Assembly (NCBI RefSeq): GCF_001005085.2
Contig: NZ_LBMU02000075.1
Location: 43,536 to 107,535 of the forward strand
DNA length: 64,000 bases
Source of the DNA: Streptomyces humi
GTDB lineage: Bacteria; Actinomycetota; Actinomycetes; Streptomycetales; Streptomycetaceae
Direction of reading: 5' to 3'
Position numbers and translations under genes: made by a program. The notes under the pieces were generated by a model, which saw nothing but the letters and a program-made list of their open reading frames with translations, ran no database searches and was not told the origin of the DNA. Below, one piece after another: positions 47,288-55,696 of this stretch (its first letter is position 1; the number at the start of each line of letters is the position of its first letter).

Positions 47288-48175
47288 ATGACCACGATCA
47301 CCGACCTGTACCCGAGCCGTGGCCCGGCCGAGGTCTCCGTACCCCGCAAGGACCCCGTCGTCTGGTCGGCGCCCGGTGCGGCCGGGCCGATCGCCACCGG
47401 CGACCTGGAGGCCTTCGAGCGCGACGGCTTCCTCGCCATCGACCAGCTCCTCGCGGACGACGAGGTCGCGGTGTACCGGCGGGAGCTGGAGCGGCTGGTC
47501 GACGACCCGGCGATCCGGGAGGACGAACGCTCCGTCGTGGAGCCGAAGTCCAAGGAGATCCGCTCGGTCTTCGAGGTGCACCGGATCAGCCAGGTCTTCG
47601 CGAACCTGGTGCACGACGAGCGGGTGGTCGGCCGGGCCCGGCAGATCCTCGGCTCGGACGTGTACGTCCACCAGTCGCGGATCAACGTCAAGCCGGGGTT
47701 CGGGGCCAGCGGCTTCTACTGGCACTCGGACTTCGAGACCTGGCACGCCGAGGACGGCCTGCCGAACATGCGCACGGTGTCCGTCTCGATCGCCCTGACC
47801 GAGAACCACGACACCAACGGCGGCCTGATGATCATGCCGGGCTCGCACCGGACGTTCCTGGGCTGTGCCGGCGCCACGCCCGAGGACAACTACAAGAAGT
47901 CCCTTCAGATGCAGGACGCGGGCACGCCCTCCGACGAGGCGCTGACGGAGATGGCCTCGCAGTACGGGATCAAGCTGTTCACCGGCCGGGCCGGTTCGGC
48001 GACCTGGTTCGACTGCAACTGCATGCACGGCTCCGGCGACAACATCACGCCGTTCCCGCGCAGCAACGTGTTCATCGTGTTCAACAGCGTGGAGAACGCG
48101 GCGGTGGAACCCTTCGCGGCCCCGGTGCGCAGGCCCGAGTTCATCGGCGCACGGGACTTCACACCGATCCGCTGA
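47288..48175 (+). CDS. ectD: ectoine hydroxylase EctD
   Basis: 295 residues from ATG 47288. Fe(II)/2-oxoglutarate dioxygenase of the PhyH superfamily: SRINVKPGFGASGFYWHSDFETWHAEDG with the HxD of the facial triad, and distal His in FDCNCMHGSGDNITP. It makes 5-hydroxyectoine, linked to heat and desiccation tolerance. The stop codon lies in a short tandem repeat and is followed at once by a strong hairpin. Confidence 0.96.
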   Translation: MTTITDLYPSRGPAEVSVPRKDPVVWSAPGAAGPIATGDLEAFERDGFLAIDQLLADDEVAVYRRELERLVDDPAIREDERSVVEPKSKEIRSVFEVHRISQVFANLVHDERVVGRARQILGSDVYVHQSRINVKPGFGASGFYWHSDFETWHAEDGLPNMRTVSVSIALTENHDTNGGLMIMPGSHRTFLGCAGATPEDNYKKSLQMQDAGTPSDEALTEMASQYGIKLFTGRAGSATWFDCNCMHGSGDNITPFPRSNVFIVFNSVENAAVEPFAAPVRRPEFIGARDFTPIR

Positions 48176-48200
48176 AGCGCGTCCTGAGCGCGTCCTGAGC
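48172..48200. repeat. short tandem repeat containing the ectD stop
   Basis: ctgaagcgcgtc (48172-48183), ctgagcgcgtc (48184-48194) and a partial third ctgagc (48195-48200). Each copy repeats the TGA. Confidence 0.7.
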
Positions 48201-48208
48201 TCAGCGTC

Positions 48209-48252
48209 CGGCCCCGGGGGCCGCCACGTCCGCCGTGGCGGCCCCCGGGCCG
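48209..48252. terminator. strong hairpin between ectD and the convergent aminotransferase
   Basis: Arms of about 18 bp, ggccccgggggccgccacg and cgtggcggcccccgggcc, with one bulged base. It lies six bases before the minus-strand stop at 48259, so it can end both operons. Confidence 0.75.
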
Positions 48253-48258
48253 TGCCGG

Positions 48259-49320
48259 TCAGCCCGTGAGCGCGTCGAGCAGGCGGTCCACGTCGGCGGC
48301 GGTGTTGTAGACGTGGAAGGCGGCGCGCAGGTTGCCGGCCCGGTTGGAGATCTCGATGCCGGCCCGGCTCAGCTCGGGCTGCCGGCCGCCGAGCCCGGGG
48401 ACGGAGACGATCGCCGAGCCCGGCGCGGGCACGGGTTCCCGTCCGAGGGTCGCGAGCCCGGCGCGGAACCGGTCGGCGAGGGACACGTCGTGGGCGTGCA
48501 CGGCGGCCACGCCGAGCTCCTCGACCAGGTCGAGCGAGCGGCGCAGGCCGGCGCAGGTGAACAGGGCGTGGGTGAGGTCGAACCGCCGGGCGGAGTGGGC
48601 GAGTTCGGTGACCGGGCCGTAACAGCTGTCCCACGGCACCTCGCCCGCGACCCAGCCCGCGAGCACCGGGGTCAGCCCGCCGAAGTCCTCGGGGACCACG
48701 AGGAAGGCCGCGCCGTGCGGGCCCAGCAGCCACTTGAAGGCGACGGACGCGGTGAAGTCGTACGCGTCGGCGTCCATCGGCAGCCAGCCGGCGGCCTGGG
48801 AGAAGTCGACGTAGGTGCGGGCCCCGTGGGCGCGGGCGGCCTCGCGCAGCGCGGGCAGGTCGGCGATCCGGCCGTCCGCGGACTGGGCCGCGCTGACCGC
48901 GACCAGGGCGGTGCCCGGGCGCACCGACTCCGCGACGCGCTCCAGCGGCACCGAACGGACCTTGAGGTCGCCACGGACGTGGAACGGGTTGAGTACGGAG
49001 GTGAAGTCGTCCTCGGCGGTGAGGACTTCCGCGCCGGCCGGCAGCGAGGCGGCGATCACACCGGTGTGCGCGGCGACCGAGGCGCCCACCGCGACCCTGG
49101 TCGCGGGGACGCCGGCGAGCCGGGCGTAGGCGGCCCGGCACGCCTCCACGTCCTCGTACAGCGAGGTGAGCGGCCGTCCTTCGGCCCGCAGCAGGGCCGC
49201 CTCGTGCAGGGCGGCCACGGTACGGGCGGGCAGCAGGCCGTTGCTGGCGGTGTTGAGGTAGGTGCTCTTCGGGGTGAACTCGGCGCGGACGAGGCTCTCG
49301 AACGTCTCCGTGGTCTCCAT
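48259..49320 (-). CDS. class V PLP-dependent aminotransferase (IPN epimerase/cysteine desulfurase-like)
   Basis: 353 residues from ATG 49320 (METTETFESLVRAEF). Features: FTPKSTYLNTASNGLLPARTVAAL, VAVGASVAAHTGVIAASLPAG, TYVDFSQAAGWLPMDADAYDF and PLP Lys in FTASVAFKWLLGPHGAAFLVV. There is no active-site Cys loop of NifS type, so sulfur transfer is unlikely. Substrate unknown; convergent with ectD and not evidently part of ectoine metabolism. Confidence 0.87.
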   Translation of the reverse strand: METTETFESLVRAEFTPKSTYLNTASNGLLPARTVAALHEAALLRAEGRPLTSLYEDVEACRAAYARLAGVPATRVAVGASVAAHTGVIAASLPAGAEVLTAEDDFTSVLNPFHVRGDLKVRSVPLERVAESVRPGTALVAVSAAQSADGRIADLPALREAARAHGARTYVDFSQAAGWLPMDADAYDFTASVAFKWLLGPHGAAFLVVPEDFGGLTPVLAGWVAGEVPWDSCYGPVTELAHSARRFDLTHALFTCAGLRRSLDLVEELGVAAVHAHDVSLADRFRAGLATLGREPVPAPGSAIVSVPGLGGRQPELSRAGIEISNRAGNLRAAFHVYNTAADVDRLLDALTG

Positions 49321-49417
49321 GGGTCCACTCTGCGGTCCGAGGCACCCCCCGTCCATTGCGGAGTTCTTACAGGACCCGCCAAGGATCGCTTATGCGTCCG
49401 CCCTGACCTGCGGTTTC

Positions 49418-50134
49418 TCAGTGCTGCGGAACCGCGCACCCGTCCGGACCGCAGGCCTCGGCGCCACCCTCGTCGATGAGCTGGAGCGGGGAGCGCGCGC
49501 CCCAGGCCTGGCTGAGCGCCTGGGTGAACACCTCGGCGGGCTGGGCGCCCGAGACGCCGTACTTCCGGTCGAGGACGAAGAACGGCACCCCGTTCGCACC
49601 GAGCTCGGCGGCCTCGCGCTCGTCGGCGCGGACCTCGTCGGCATAGGCGGCGGGGTCGGCGAGCACCGCGCGCACGGCCGCCTCGTCCAGTCCGGCCTCC
49701 ACCGCGAGCTCGACCACGCGGTCGGTGCCCTCGCTGAAGAGGGAGCGTTCCTCGGCGAAGTTCGCCCGGTACAGGATCTGGACGAGCTGGTCCTGCCGGC
49801 CCTGCTCCTTGGCGAGGTGCAGCAGCCGGTGCAGGTCGAAGGTGTTGCCGTGGTCACGGCCCCGGGTGCGGTAGTCCAGGCCCTCGGCGGCGGCCTGCGC
49901 GCCCAGGTTGTCCTCGCCCGCCTGGGCCTGGGCCTCGCTCATGCCGTACTTCTTGCCGAGCATGGCGAGGACCGGCTGCACGTCGTCCTTGGCGCGGCCG
50001 GGGTCCAGCTCGAAGGAGCGGTGCACCACCTCGACCTCGTCGCGGTGCGGGAAGGCGGCGAGCGCCTTCTCGAAGCGGGCCTTGCCCACGTAGCACCACG
50101 GGCAGGCGATGTCGCTCCAGATCTCGACGCGCAT
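49418..50134 (-). CDS. DsbA family oxidoreductase (FrnE-like)
   Basis: 238 residues from ATG 50134. Thioredoxin fold with the active site CPWC in EIWSDIACPWCYVGKARFEKAL, a helical insertion, and cis-Pro loop NGVPFFVLDRKYGVSGAQP. No signal peptide, so it is a cytoplasmic FrnE/HCCA isomerase-type protein. The tail EACGPDGCAVPQH has an extra Cys pair. A GNAT gene lies 60 bases upstream on the same strand. Confidence 0.9.
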   Translation of the reverse strand: MRVEIWSDIACPWCYVGKARFEKALAAFPHRDEVEVVHRSFELDPGRAKDDVQPVLAMLGKKYGMSEAQAQAGEDNLGAQAAAEGLDYRTRGRDHGNTFDLHRLLHLAKEQGRQDQLVQILYRANFAEERSLFSEGTDRVVELAVEAGLDEAAVRAVLADPAAYADEVRADEREAAELGANGVPFFVLDRKYGVSGAQPAEVFTQALSQAWGARSPLQLIDEGGAEACGPDGCAVPQH

Positions 50135-50194
50135 GTCTTCGGCTCTCCAGGTAGTGAGACGTCTTCCAGTACCTGAACCTTCAACCAGTGCGCT

Positions 50195-50698
50195 TCATTC
50201 CCCGTCCACCGCGTAGCGCAGGTACAGGTGGTGGTCGCCCTCGGCGGGCGGCTCGGCCGGGTCCGGCAGCCAGCCCAGGCGGGCGTAGAAGGCCTGGGCC
50301 CGGTGGTTGTCGACGTGCACGTCCAGGACGGCCGTCCGCTTCCCGTCGGCCTGCCACTGCTCCACACAGGCGGCGTGCAGGGCCCGGCCGATCCCGGCCC
50401 GCCAGCGGTCCGGGTCGACATGGAACTGGTAGAGCTTGACCGTCTCCGCCGGGCCGCCCTCGGGGGCGCGGAAGGAGGCGACGCCGATGATCTCGCCCGC
50501 CTCGACCGCGCACAGCACGTGGCCGTCGGGGCGCTCCACGGCGCCTCGCCAGGCGGCCGTCCAGTCGATGCCGTCGTCCGGCAGACCGTCCGGGTAGTAC
50601 GTCGACCGGGCCCGGTGATGCAGCGCGGCGATCTTCTCCGCCTCGGCGGCCAGCGCGGTCCGGATGACACGGGGTCCTTGCACTCGGTCACTGATCAT
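50195..50698 (-). CDS. GNAT family N-acetyltransferase
   Basis: 167 residues from ATG 50698. The GNAT core is VLCAVEAGEIIGVASF, KLYQFHVDPDRWRAGIGRALHAACVEQW (acetyl-CoA loop variant RAGIG) and AVLDVHVDNHRAQAFYARLGW. Substrate unknown. Confidence 0.88.
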   Translation of the reverse strand: MISDRVQGPRVIRTALAAEAEKIAALHHRARSTYYPDGLPDDGIDWTAAWRGAVERPDGHVLCAVEAGEIIGVASFRAPEGGPAETVKLYQFHVDPDRWRAGIGRALHAACVEQWQADGKRTAVLDVHVDNHRAQAFYARLGWLPDPAEPPAEGDHHLYLRYAVDGE

Positions 50699-50739
50699 GC
50701 AAGTGAGGACGAGACCGGCCCCGTGCCGGTTCCGCCCCA

Positions 50740-50759
50740 GCCTTCGGCCGGGGGTACCC
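50740..50759. repeat. second copy of a 20-bp hairpin element
   Basis: gccttcggccgggggtaccc, identical to 38036-38055. Here it runs into the palindrome gggggtaccccc, just after the minus-strand GNAT start and before the DUF1349 stop at 50768. Confidence 0.6.
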
Positions 50760-50767
50760 CCGGTCCC

Positions 50768-51376
50768 TCAGCTTCCGTCGCGCAGATCGTCCGGCCAGCC
50801 GGTCCTGAACTCGATGTGGTCGTACGTCACCACGCAGCCCTCGCCCAGCGGCGACTGGGTCATGAAGCCGACCAGCGCGGCCTCCGTCTCCTTCTCGCCG
50901 CCGAGCGTGAAGAGCCGCACGAAGGTCCACTTCCGGCCGTCGCGAGAGGCGTGGAAGGCCAGCGCCCGGCCGGTGCGGCTGATCCGCAGCCAGACCGAAC
51001 TCCCCTCCACCGTGAACGAGTTGGAGTCGTCGGAGTGCCCCCGGGTGACCACCGTGCAGACGGTGGGCACGTCCGGGGAGTTCTCCAGGCAGAGCTTGGC
51101 CCAGGCGCGGTCGCCGACATGGACGTACAGCACGCCGGCGTCGAAGGCGGCACCGAAGCCCACGGTGACCCGGGCGATCAGCTGGAAGTCCCCTTCGGGC
51201 GCCCCGAGCAGCCGGGGCGCGTCGGAGGCGGGATCCAGCGCCTCCCCGGTGGGCGACACGAACCGGTCCTGACGGGCCCCGGCCCACCCGGTGAGCACCC
51301 CGTCCTCATAGAACCAGTGCCCGTCGGGCCCGTAGGTACGGAGCGGGAAGGGAAGTTCGGGAAGTTCCAGGTCCAT
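50768..51376 (-). CDS. DUF1349 domain-containing protein
   Basis: 202 residues from ATG 51376 (MDLELPELPFPLRTYGPDG). Concanavalin-like beta sandwich of the DUF1349 family: DFQLIARVTVGFGAAFDAGVLYVHVGDRAWAKLCLE, VVTRGHSDDSNSF, VWLRISRTGRALAFHASRDGRKWTFVRLF and a closing DHIEFRTGW. Probably carbohydrate-related by fold; no signal peptide. Confidence 0.85.
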   Translation of the reverse strand: MDLELPELPFPLRTYGPDGHWFYEDGVLTGWAGARQDRFVSPTGEALDPASDAPRLLGAPEGDFQLIARVTVGFGAAFDAGVLYVHVGDRAWAKLCLENSPDVPTVCTVVTRGHSDDSNSFTVEGSSVWLRISRTGRALAFHASRDGRKWTFVRLFTLGGEKETEAALVGFMTQSPLGEGCVVTYDHIEFRTGWPDDLRDGS

Positions 51377-51428
51377 GGTCAGATTGTGTCAGCAGAACTT
51401 TTCGACTCGGGCAGGGGCAGCAGCGCCC

Positions 51429-51480
51429 CCGAGGGGGCGCGGGGAACCGCGCGAGCGACCACGACGAACCGTCGTCCCGC
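51429..51480 (+). repeat. dispersed extragenic element, copy 4
   Basis: ccgagggggcgcggggaacc at 51429-51448, then gcgcgagcgaccacgacgaa. It lies between the aldehyde dehydrogenase stop and the DUF1349 start, opposite in orientation to both genes. Confidence 0.6.
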
Positions 51481-51497
51481 GGCGCACCCCGTACCCC

Positions 51498-51530
51498 GCA
51501 CCCGCACCCGCACCCGCACCCGCACCCGCA
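51498..51530. repeat. hexanucleotide run (GCACCC)5
   Basis: Five perfect gcaccc units plus gca, ending five bases from the minus-strand stop codon of the aldehyde dehydrogenase at 51536-51538. Confidence 0.85.
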
Positions 51531-51535
51531 CGGCC

Positions 51536-53065
51536 CTACCGCTCCAGCACCCCGTTGAACCGCCGGGGGAGCCCCAGCGGATTCTCGTCGCGCAGCTCCG
51601 CCGGCAGCAGAGCCGGCGGCGCCCCCTGATAGGCGACCGGCCGCAGCCACCGCTCGATGGCCGTACCCCCCACCGAGGTGGACGTGGACGTGGTCGCCGG
51701 GTAGGGCCCACCGTGCTGCTGGGCCGGAGCCACGGCGACCCCCGTCGGCCACCCGTTGACCAGCACGCGGCCGGCCAGTGGCGTCAGCTCCGCGAGGATC
51801 TCCGCCCCGAGCCCCTCCCCCGCGGCCTCCTCGGCGGAGACGTGGACCGTCGCCGTGAGGTTGCCCGGCAGCCGGGACAGCACCGCCGTCGCCTCGTCGC
51901 GGTCCTCGTAACGCGCCACCACGGTCACCGGCCCGAAGCACTCCTCCAGGAGCAGGTCGTACGCGCCCGCCTCGGCCAGCTTGTCCGCCGCGACCGAGAG
52001 GAACCCCGCGCTGACGGTGTGCTCGCCGCCCGCACCGGGCGTCACCGGGCTCTCCACGTCGGGGAGTTCGGCGCGCTCGGCGACCCCTGCGATGAAGTTG
52101 TCCCGCATCCGGTGGTCGAGGAGCACGCCCGCGTCGGTGTCGCTGACCGCGTCCGTGAGGGACTTGACCAGTCCGTCACCGGCGGCTCCGGACGGCACCA
52201 GCACCAGCCCCGGCTTGACGCAGAACTGGCCCACGCCCAGCGTCATCGACCCGGCGAGCCCGGTGCCGATCTCGCCGCCGCGCTCGGCGGCCGCGGCCTC
52301 GGTGACCAGGACCGGGTTCAGGGAGCCCAGTTCGCCGTGGAAGGGGATCGGGACCGGACGCGCGGCGGCGGCGTCGAAGAGCGCCCGCCCGCCGCGGACC
52401 GAACCGGTGAAGCCGGCCGCGGCGACCAGCGGGTGCCTGATCAGCTCGATGCCGGCCTCGAAGCCGTGCACGAGACCGACGACGGCCTCCGGGATCCCGT
52501 GCTCGGCGGCGGCCCGGCGCAGCACCCTGGCGACCAGTTCGGACAGGGCCGGGTGGTCGGGGTGGGCCTTGACGACGACCGGGTTGCCCGCGGCCAGCGC
52601 GCTCGCGGTGTCACCGCCGGCGACCGAGAAGGCGAAGGGGAAGTTGGAGGCCGAGTAGACGGCGACGACGCCCAGCGGGACCTTGTAGCGGCGCAGGTCC
52701 GGGATGGGCGGGGTGGCCGTGGGATCGGGGTGGTTGATGATGACGTCGAGGAAGGCGCCCTCGTCGACGATGTCCGCGAAGGCCCGCAGCTGGTAGGCGG
52801 TACGGGCGAGTTCGCCGGTGAGCCGGACCGGGCCGAGCGCGGTCTCCGCGTCGGCGGCCTCGACCAGCCGGTCCTTGGCCGCCTCGAGTCCGGCGGCGGC
52901 CGAGCGCAGGAAGGCCGCGCGGACGGTGCGGTCGGCGAGGGAGCCGCGTACGGCGTGCGCGGCCGTGACGACGGCGTCCACCTCTTCGGCTGTGGCCTCG
53001 ACCGCAACCTGTTCACGCTGCTTCCCGGTGCGCGGGTCGACACTCCAGACTGGTGCTGCTGCCAC
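51536..53065 (-). CDS. aldehyde dehydrogenase, 2-ketoglutarate semialdehyde dehydrogenase type
   Basis: 509 residues from GTG 53065 (VAAAPVWSVDPRTGKQ). I choose this over ATG 53080 because GGAGGG (53073-53078) lies seven bases before the GTG and overlaps the ATG codon. ALDH motifs: VYSASNFPFAFSVAGGDTASALAAGNPVVVKAHPDHP, FTGSVRGGRALFDAAA, Glu in FHGELGSLNPV and the catalytic Cys in LGVGQFCVKPG. The NPFAFS/GDTASAL pattern fits enzymes oxidising 2,5-dioxopentanoate in pentose or uronic acid degradation. Divergent from an IclR regulator. Confidence 0.87.
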   Translation of the reverse strand: MAAAPVWSVDPRTGKQREQVAVEATAEEVDAVVTAAHAVRGSLADRTVRAAFLRSAAAGLEAAKDRLVEAADAETALGPVRLTGELARTAYQLRAFADIVDEGAFLDVIINHPDPTATPPIPDLRRYKVPLGVVAVYSASNFPFAFSVAGGDTASALAAGNPVVVKAHPDHPALSELVARVLRRAAAEHGIPEAVVGLVHGFEAGIELIRHPLVAAAGFTGSVRGGRALFDAAAARPVPIPFHGELGSLNPVLVTEAAAAERGGEIGTGLAGSMTLGVGQFCVKPGLVLVPSGAAGDGLVKSLTDAVSDTDAGVLLDHRMRDNFIAGVAERAELPDVESPVTPGAGGEHTVSAGFLSVAADKLAEAGAYDLLLEECFGPVTVVARYEDRDEATAVLSRLPGNLTATVHVSAEEAAGEGLGAEILAELTPLAGRVLVNGWPTGVAVAPAQQHGGPYPATTSTSTSVGGTAIERWLRPVAYQGAPPALLPAELRDENPLGLPRRFNGVLER

Positions 53066-53072
53066 CGCGGGT

Positions 53073-53078
53073 CCCTCC
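53073..53078 (-). promoter_or_regulatory. ribosome binding site deciding the aldehyde dehydrogenase start
   Basis: Minus strand GGAGGG, seven bases before GTG 53065. The upstream ATG 53080 has no ribosome binding site of its own. Confidence 0.65.
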
Positions 53079-53121
53079 ATGAGTTGCGTTCTGCCGCAGT
53101 ATCCGGGTCATTCACCAGGGA

Positions 53122-53139
53122 TGTTCGATATACTGAACG
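53122..53139. promoter_or_regulatory. IclR-type palindromic operator
   Basis: tgttcgatatactgaacg, that is gttc-N8-gaac, lies in the short divergent spacer between the dehydrogenase and iclR. IclR regulators commonly bind such AT-centred inverted repeats. Its centre, tatact, could also be the -10 of the iclR promoter, which would allow autorepression. Confidence 0.68.
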
Positions 53140-53201
53140 CTGTCTCTGATGATGAATATGCTGTTGGAGATTATTTCCGTCCAACGAAGGGGTCAAGGGC
53201 G

Positions 53202-53975
53202 ATGTCGGCAGGCGAGACAGGCGGCGGGGCGCAGGTCAAGTCCGCGGTGCGGACCGTTGAATTGCTCGAGTACTTCGCGGGCCGGCCCGGTATGCACTCC
53301 CTCGCGGCGGTCCAGGAGGCCGTCGGATATCCCAAGTCCAGCCTCTACATGCTGCTGCGCACCCTGGTGGAGCTGGGCTGGGTGGAGACGGACGCGACCG
53401 GTACCCGGTACGGCATCGGGGTGCGGGCGCTGCTGGTCGGCACGTCGTACATCGACGGCGACGAGGTGGTCGCGGCGGCCCGCCCGACCCTGGACCGGCT
53501 CTCCGACGACACCACGGAGACCATCCACCTGGCGCGTCTGGACGGCACCAACGTGGTCTACCTGGCCACCCGCCAGTCCCAGCACTACCTGCGTCCCTTC
53601 ACCCGGGTCGGCCGCCGGCTGCCCGCGCACTCCACCTCCCTCGGCAAGGCGCTGCTCGCCACCCACACCGACGAGCAGGTCCGCAAGCTGCTGCCGGAGA
53701 CGCTGCCGGCGCTCACCGAGCACACGCTCACCGACCGCGAGAAGCTCATCGAGGAGCTGCACCAGATCCGCGAGCAGGGCTTCTCGGTCGACCGCGAGGA
53801 GAACACCCTCGGGCTGCGCTGCTTCGGGGTGGCGATCCCGTACCGCACCCCGGCCCGGGACGCGATCAGCTGCTCGGTCCCGGTGGCCCGGCTCACCCCC
53901 GCCCACGAGCAGATGATCAAGGACGCCCTGTTCGACGCCCGGGACCGGCTGACCCTGGCGACCCGCCGGCTCTGA
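53202..53975 (+). CDS. IclR family transcriptional regulator
   Basis: 257 residues from ATG 53202 (MSAGETGGGAQVKSAVRTVELLEYF). Winged HTH at about 12-75 (MHSLAAVQEAVGYPKSSLYMLLRTLVELGWVE), then the IclR effector domain: HLARLDGTNVVYLATRQSQHYLRPFTRVGRRLPAHSTSLGKALLA, GFSVDREENTLGLRCFGVAIP. It probably represses the divergent dehydrogenase gene and itself. The last codon pair and stop are copied seven times in a tandem repeat downstream. Confidence 0.93.
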   Translation: MSAGETGGGAQVKSAVRTVELLEYFAGRPGMHSLAAVQEAVGYPKSSLYMLLRTLVELGWVETDATGTRYGIGVRALLVGTSYIDGDEVVAAARPTLDRLSDDTTETIHLARLDGTNVVYLATRQSQHYLRPFTRVGRRLPAHSTSLGKALLATHTDEQVRKLLPETLPALTEHTLTDREKLIEELHQIREQGFSVDREENTLGLRCFGVAIPYRTPARDAISCSVPVARLTPAHEQMIKDALFDARDRLTLATRRL

Positions 53976-54072
53976 CCCCGTCGGCTCTGACCCCGCCGGC
54001 TTTGACCCCGCCGGCTCCGGCCCCGTCGGTCGCGACCCCGTAGGCTCCGGCCCCGTCGGTCGCGGCCCCGTC
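53968..54072. repeat. 15-bp tandem repeat, seven copies, starting at the iclR stop
   Basis: Units at 53968, 53983, 53998, 54013, 54028, 54043 and 54058, consensus ggctctgaccccgtc with variants ggctccggccccgtc and ggtcgcgaccccgta. The first three copies each contain TGA in the iclR frame, then the frame opens. Confidence 0.9.
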
Positions 54073-54145
54073 CGGATGAGCGGACGATGAGAATTTCGTT
54101 GTATCGGGAACGGACACCCGGTCCTCACTCGTCTGTCCGAGCGGG

Positions 54146-55600
54146 ATGAACAAGACGATCAGGCGGGCGTCCGTCTTCACACTGCTGCTCGTGCTCGTTC
54201 TGCTGGGCAGGGCGACATGGGTGCAGTTCTACGACGGCCAGGCACTCGCGGACGACAAGGACAACCGGCGGAACGCGATCCAGACGTACTCGCAGCCGCT
54301 CGGGAACATCATCGTGGCCGGTGACTCGATCACCGGCTCGGCACGGACGTCGGGCAGCGACCTCAAGTACAAGCGCACGTACACGAACGGCAAGCTGTAC
54401 GCGGCGGTGACGGGCTTCGCCTCGCAGAGCTACGCCCCGACCCAGTTGGAGGGCATCTACCAGGACCTGCTCAACGGCACCGACAACCGGCTGAAATCCG
54501 TGATGGACACGGTCACCGGGCAGCGCGCCGACCCGGGCAACGTGATCACGACGATCGACCCGGCCGTCCAGAAGGCGGCCTACCGGGCGCTCGGCGACAA
54601 GAAGGGCGGCGCGGTCGCGATCGACCCGAAGACCGGGAAGATCCTGGCGGTCGTCTCCACCCCGTCGTACGACCCGGACACGCTCACCGACGCGAACACC
54701 GCCGGCGCGGCCTGGAAGTCGCTGATCGCCGACGCGGACAAGCCGCTGACCAACCGGGCGCTGCGCCAGCCGTTGCCGCCGGGTTCGACGTTCAAGCTGG
54801 TGGTCGCGGCGGCCGCGCTGGAGGACGGGCTCTACAAGAACGTCGACGACAAGACGGTGAGCCCCATCCCGTACACCCTGCCGGGCACCACGACCCCGCT
54901 GCGGAACGAGAGCACGTCCGCCCCCTGCGAGAACGCCCCGATCCGGGTGGCCCTCCAGTACTCCTGCAACAACGTCTTCGGCAAGATGGCCGTCGACCTG
55001 GGCCAGGACAAGGTGCGGGCGATGGCCGAGAAGTTCGGCTTCAACGACGAGAAGCTGGACGTCCCGGTACGGGCCTACGCCAGCGTCTACCCCAAGGACA
55101 TGGACCGCGCCCAGACGGGTCTCTCCGGCATCGGCCAGTTCGACGTCACGGCTACCCCGCTCCAGATGGCCATGGTCTCGGCGGCCATAGCCAACGGCGG
55201 CAAGCTGGTCTCCCCGCACATGGTCTCCCAGATCACCGACAGCGGCGGCGACGTGCTCAAGAACTACGACGACGACACCAGCACGAAGGAGATCGTCAGC
55301 TCCTCGACGGCCGAGCAGCTCCAGTCCGCGATGCAGACGGTCATCGAGCAGGGCACGGGCACGAACGCGCGGATCGACGGCGTCACGGTGGGCGGCAAGA
55401 CGGGCACGGCCCAGCACGGCGAGAACAACAGCAAGACGCCGTACGCCTGGTTCACGGCGTACGGCAAGTCGGACAGCACCGGCAAGGAGGTCGCGGTGGC
55501 GGTGATGGTCGAACAGTCGGACGCCGCGAGGTCGGAGGTCAGCGGCAACGGCCTGGCGGCCCCGGTGGCGAAGGCGATGATGGAAGCGGCTCTCAAGTGA
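54146..55600 (+). CDS. class B penicillin-binding protein (transpeptidase)
   Basis: 484 residues from ATG 54146, with GAGCGGG just upstream. A signal-anchor helix (about 8-22) is followed by the PBP dimerisation-like region and the transpeptidase domain with SxxK in PPGSTFKLVVAA, SxN as YSCNNVFG and KTGTAQ near the C-terminus. Length and layout match the PbpA/PBP2 type of actinobacteria, described as SCO1875 at this place in S. coelicolor. It cross-links peptidoglycan. A hairpin follows the stop directly. Confidence 0.93.
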   Translation: MNKTIRRASVFTLLLVLVLLGRATWVQFYDGQALADDKDNRRNAIQTYSQPLGNIIVAGDSITGSARTSGSDLKYKRTYTNGKLYAAVTGFASQSYAPTQLEGIYQDLLNGTDNRLKSVMDTVTGQRADPGNVITTIDPAVQKAAYRALGDKKGGAVAIDPKTGKILAVVSTPSYDPDTLTDANTAGAAWKSLIADADKPLTNRALRQPLPPGSTFKLVVAAAALEDGLYKNVDDKTVSPIPYTLPGTTTPLRNESTSAPCENAPIRVALQYSCNNVFGKMAVDLGQDKVRAMAEKFGFNDEKLDVPVRAYASVYPKDMDRAQTGLSGIGQFDVTATPLQMAMVSAAIANGGKLVSPHMVSQITDSGGDVLKNYDDDTSTKEIVSSSTAEQLQSAMQTVIEQGTGTNARIDGVTVGGKTGTAQHGENNSKTPYAWFTAYGKSDSTGKEVAVAVMVEQSDAARSEVSGNGLAAPVAKAMMEAALK

Positions 55601-55680
55601 GCGCCCCGAACTGAAGCGCCGCTTCAGGGGCGCGGGGAACCGCGCGACCAGCCACGGCGAACACGTGGCCGACGACGCAC
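55601..55680 (+). repeat. dispersed extragenic element, copy 5, with terminator stem
   Basis: Starting at the first base after the PBP stop, gcgccc pairs with gggcgc and ctgaagcg with cgcttcag (55601-55633). The core ggggcgcggggaaccgcgcg and accagccac follow. The stem makes it a likely terminator of the PBP gene. Confidence 0.7.
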
Positions 55681-55696
55681 TCCCGCGCCCCACCTC

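Noticed and set aside
43705..49320. An antibiotic or siderophore cluster formed by the aminotransferases around ectABCD
   Set aside because: There are no assembly-line, ligase or tailoring genes; the ect genes are a complete pathway and the flanking aminotransferases have separate promoters or orientation.
54001..54145. A small gene between iclR and the PBP gene
   Set aside because: The open frame is generated by the 15-bp tandem repeat and has no start with a ribosome binding site.
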